A DNA stretch of 6,714 bases from Chthoniobacter sp. Its GTDB lineage: Bacteria > Verrucomicrobiota > Verrucomicrobiia > Chthoniobacterales > Chthoniobacteraceae. The position numbers and the translations under genes are program-made. Of the stretch, positions 5,410 through 6,714 are shown piece by piece. The notes beneath the pieces were generated by a model that did no database searches, had not been told where the DNA came from, and saw only the letters and a program-made list of their open reading frames with translations. The stretch spans positions 1-6,714 of the forward strand of contig JANXSB010000078.1 of the NCBI GenBank assembly GCA_025352865.1. The letters are read 5' to 3'. Positions within the stretch are counted from its first letter, which is position 1. Each line of letters starts with the position of its first letter.

Positions 5410-6714
5410 TTAGCCGACCGCAGGTTCGGGCTCTTCGCTCTCGATCGCCGGGAGGCTGTCGCCGAGGTTGACGATCTTGATGTCGCGGTGGATCGGGAAG
5501 CCGGTGCCAGCCGGGATGAGGTGACCCATGATGACGTTCTCCTTGAAGCCGCGGAGATTGTCCACGCGGCCGAGCGTCGCAGCTTCGGTAAGGACGCGGG
5601 TGGTGTCCTGGAACGAGGCGGCGGAGATGAAGGAGTCGGTTTCGAGCGAAGCCTTGGTGATGCCGAGCAGGACGGGGACCGCCTCGGCAGGCTTGCCGCC
5701 CTTCTTTTCGACTTCCTCGTTTTCTTTCTCGAAAGCGAGCCGGTCGATCTGGTCACCCCAGAGGAGCGAGGTGTCGCCGGGCTCGGTGACTTTCACCTTG
5801 CGGAGCATCTGACGGACGATGATCTCGATGTGCTTGTCGGCGATCTCGACGCCTTGGAGGCGATAGACCTCCTGGACTTCGTTGACCATGTATTCCTGCA
5901 AGGCTTGCGGGCCGCAGACATCGAGGATGTCGTGCGGGACGACAGGACCGTCGGTAAGCTGCTGGCCTTTCTTCACAAAGTCGCCCTTGAGAACGATGAT
6001 GTGTTTGTTCATTGGCACGAGATGCTCTTCCTCGGCACCAGTCTCGGCGTCGGTGACGATGATCTTGCGCTTGCCGCGGACGGTGCCGCCGATCTCGACG
6101 GAGCCGTCGATCTTGGCGATCTCGGAGGCGTCCTTCGGGCGGCGGGCTTCGAAAAGCTCGGCGACGTGCGGCAAACCGCCGGTGATGTCCTTGGTCTTGG
6201 CGACTTTACGCGGGGTCTTCGCGAGGAGTGAGCCGGCTTGGATTTTCTTCCCTTCCGTGACGGCGACGTGCGCGCCGGCAGGAATGGAGTAACTCGCCAG
6301 AATGTCCTTGGTCTTCTCTTCCACAATGACGATCTGCGGATGCAAATCCTCCTTGTGCTCGATAACCACGGTGCCTTTAAGACCGGTGCCTTCATCGACT
6401 TCGCTCTTAACAGTAACACCCGGAATCATGTCGCGGAACTCCACGCGGCCCGCCTTCTCGGTGAGAATCGGGACGTTGTGCGGATCCCATTGGATGAAAG
6501 CCTCGCCTTTCTTGACGCGGCCGCCATCCGCAATGGAGATGGTGGAGCCGACGACGATGACGTAGCGCTCGATCTCACGACCATCCTTGGAGTGGATGGT
6601 CACGCTGCCGTTCTTGTTCAGCGCGACCCACTGGCCTTCGGTGTTCAGCACGGCTTTGAGTTCGTTGAAGCGAATGTCGCCGTCGTTTTTGGCTTTGACG
6701 ATCGGTTGCTTGAA
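5410..6714 (-). CDS. rpoC: RNA polymerase subunit beta' (C-terminal third), 5' end outside window
   Basis: The frame is open from the right edge to the TAA at 5410-5412, giving 434 visible residues of a protein that is normally about 1,400 long. The GTG at 6651 is internal; the frame continues upstream as FKQPIVKAKNDGDIRFNELK, also typical of RpoC. RpoC forms the catalytic clamp of RNA polymerase with RpoB. Recognisable conserved blocks: DITGGLPHVAELFEARRP (visible residues about 176-193); VNEVQEVYRLQGVEIADKHI (277-296) and IVRQMLRKV from the jaw/clamp region; and LLGITKASLETDSFISAASF (349-368) with FQDTTRVLTEAA, GRVDNLRGFKENVIMGHLIP and AGTGF, the C-terminal conserved region that contacts omega. 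The catalytic NADFDGD loop, bridge helix and trigger loop lie outside the window. The protein ends in a short acidic tail (ESEEPEPAVG). No downstream gene is close on this strand, so rpoC ends its operon here, at the hairpin that follows. Confidence 0.97.
   Translation of the reverse strand, partial: FKQPIVKAKNDGDIRFNELKAVLNTEGQWVALNKNGSVTIHSKDGREIERYVIVVGSTISIADGGRVKKGEAFIQWDPHNVPILTEKAGRVEFRDMIPGVTVKSEVDEGTGLKGTVVIEHKEDLHPQIVIVEEKTKDILASYSIPAGAHVAVTEGKKIQAGSLLAKTPRKVAKTKDITGGLPHVAELFEARRPKDASEIAKIDGSVEIGGTVRGKRKIIVTDAETGAEEEHLVPMNKHIIVLKGDFVKKGQQLTDGPVVPHDILDVCGPQALQEYMVNEVQEVYRLQGVEIADKHIEIIVRQMLRKVKVTEPGDTSLLWGDQIDRLAFEKENEEVEKKGGKPAEAVPVLLGITKASLETDSFISAASFQDTTRVLTEAATLGRVDNLRGFKENVIMGHLIPAGTGFPIHRDIKIVNLGDSLPAIESEEPEPAVG

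Noticed and set aside
5104..6231. A 375-codon plus-strand open frame, Asp/Leu/Val-rich
   Set aside because: It is antisense to rpoC, whose identity is certain; the composition is a shadow of rpoC codon use.

Overview
The window comes from a GC-rich bacterial genome. Its gene families suggest the Planctomycetota-Verrucomicrobiota-Chlamydiota superphylum, most likely a verrucomicrobial relative. The clues are a BatA-type membrane operon with a DUF4175-like partner, a large membrane-anchored alpha-alpha-toroid (prenyltransferase/squalene-oxidase repeat) protein, and start codons without clear Shine-Dalgarno sequences. The taxonomy is inferred from family content and not proven here.

Layout: two plus-strand genes (1-924, cut at the left edge, and 942-2726) form the end of an operon. 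The first is the C-terminal part of a single-pass membrane protein of the VWA/glutamine-amidotransferase-like type. The second is a three-helix membrane protein with periplasmic beta-domains. They meet a minus-strand block at a convergent 48-base gap. That block, read right to left, holds the 3' end of rpoC (cut at the right edge), a hairpin terminator, a decayed gene fragment, a second related hairpin, the toroid protein (3333-4814) and a PduO-type ATP:cob(I)alamin adenosyltransferase (2775-3323). The last two genes are only 9 bases apart and probably share a transcript.

The most interesting part is the non-coding-looking stretch between rpoC and the toroid gene (4815-5409). It carries the C-terminal piece of JetD, the nuclease subunit of the Wadjet (JetABCD) anti-plasmid system. 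The fragment has its LYWGDMD motif but is frameshifted just upstream of it, lacks the N-terminal part and stops early. It is bracketed by two similar hairpin-forming repeats in direct orientation, both shaped like minus-strand terminators, and this looks like the scar of a lost defence locus. Two further points: the toroid protein has a TonB-like SxxxH motif in its single transmembrane helix, and the adenosyltransferase has Trp where the family normally has the Phe that displaces the lower cobalamin ligand.

Both edge genes are partial. No tRNA, rRNA, CRISPR array or insertion sequence was seen.
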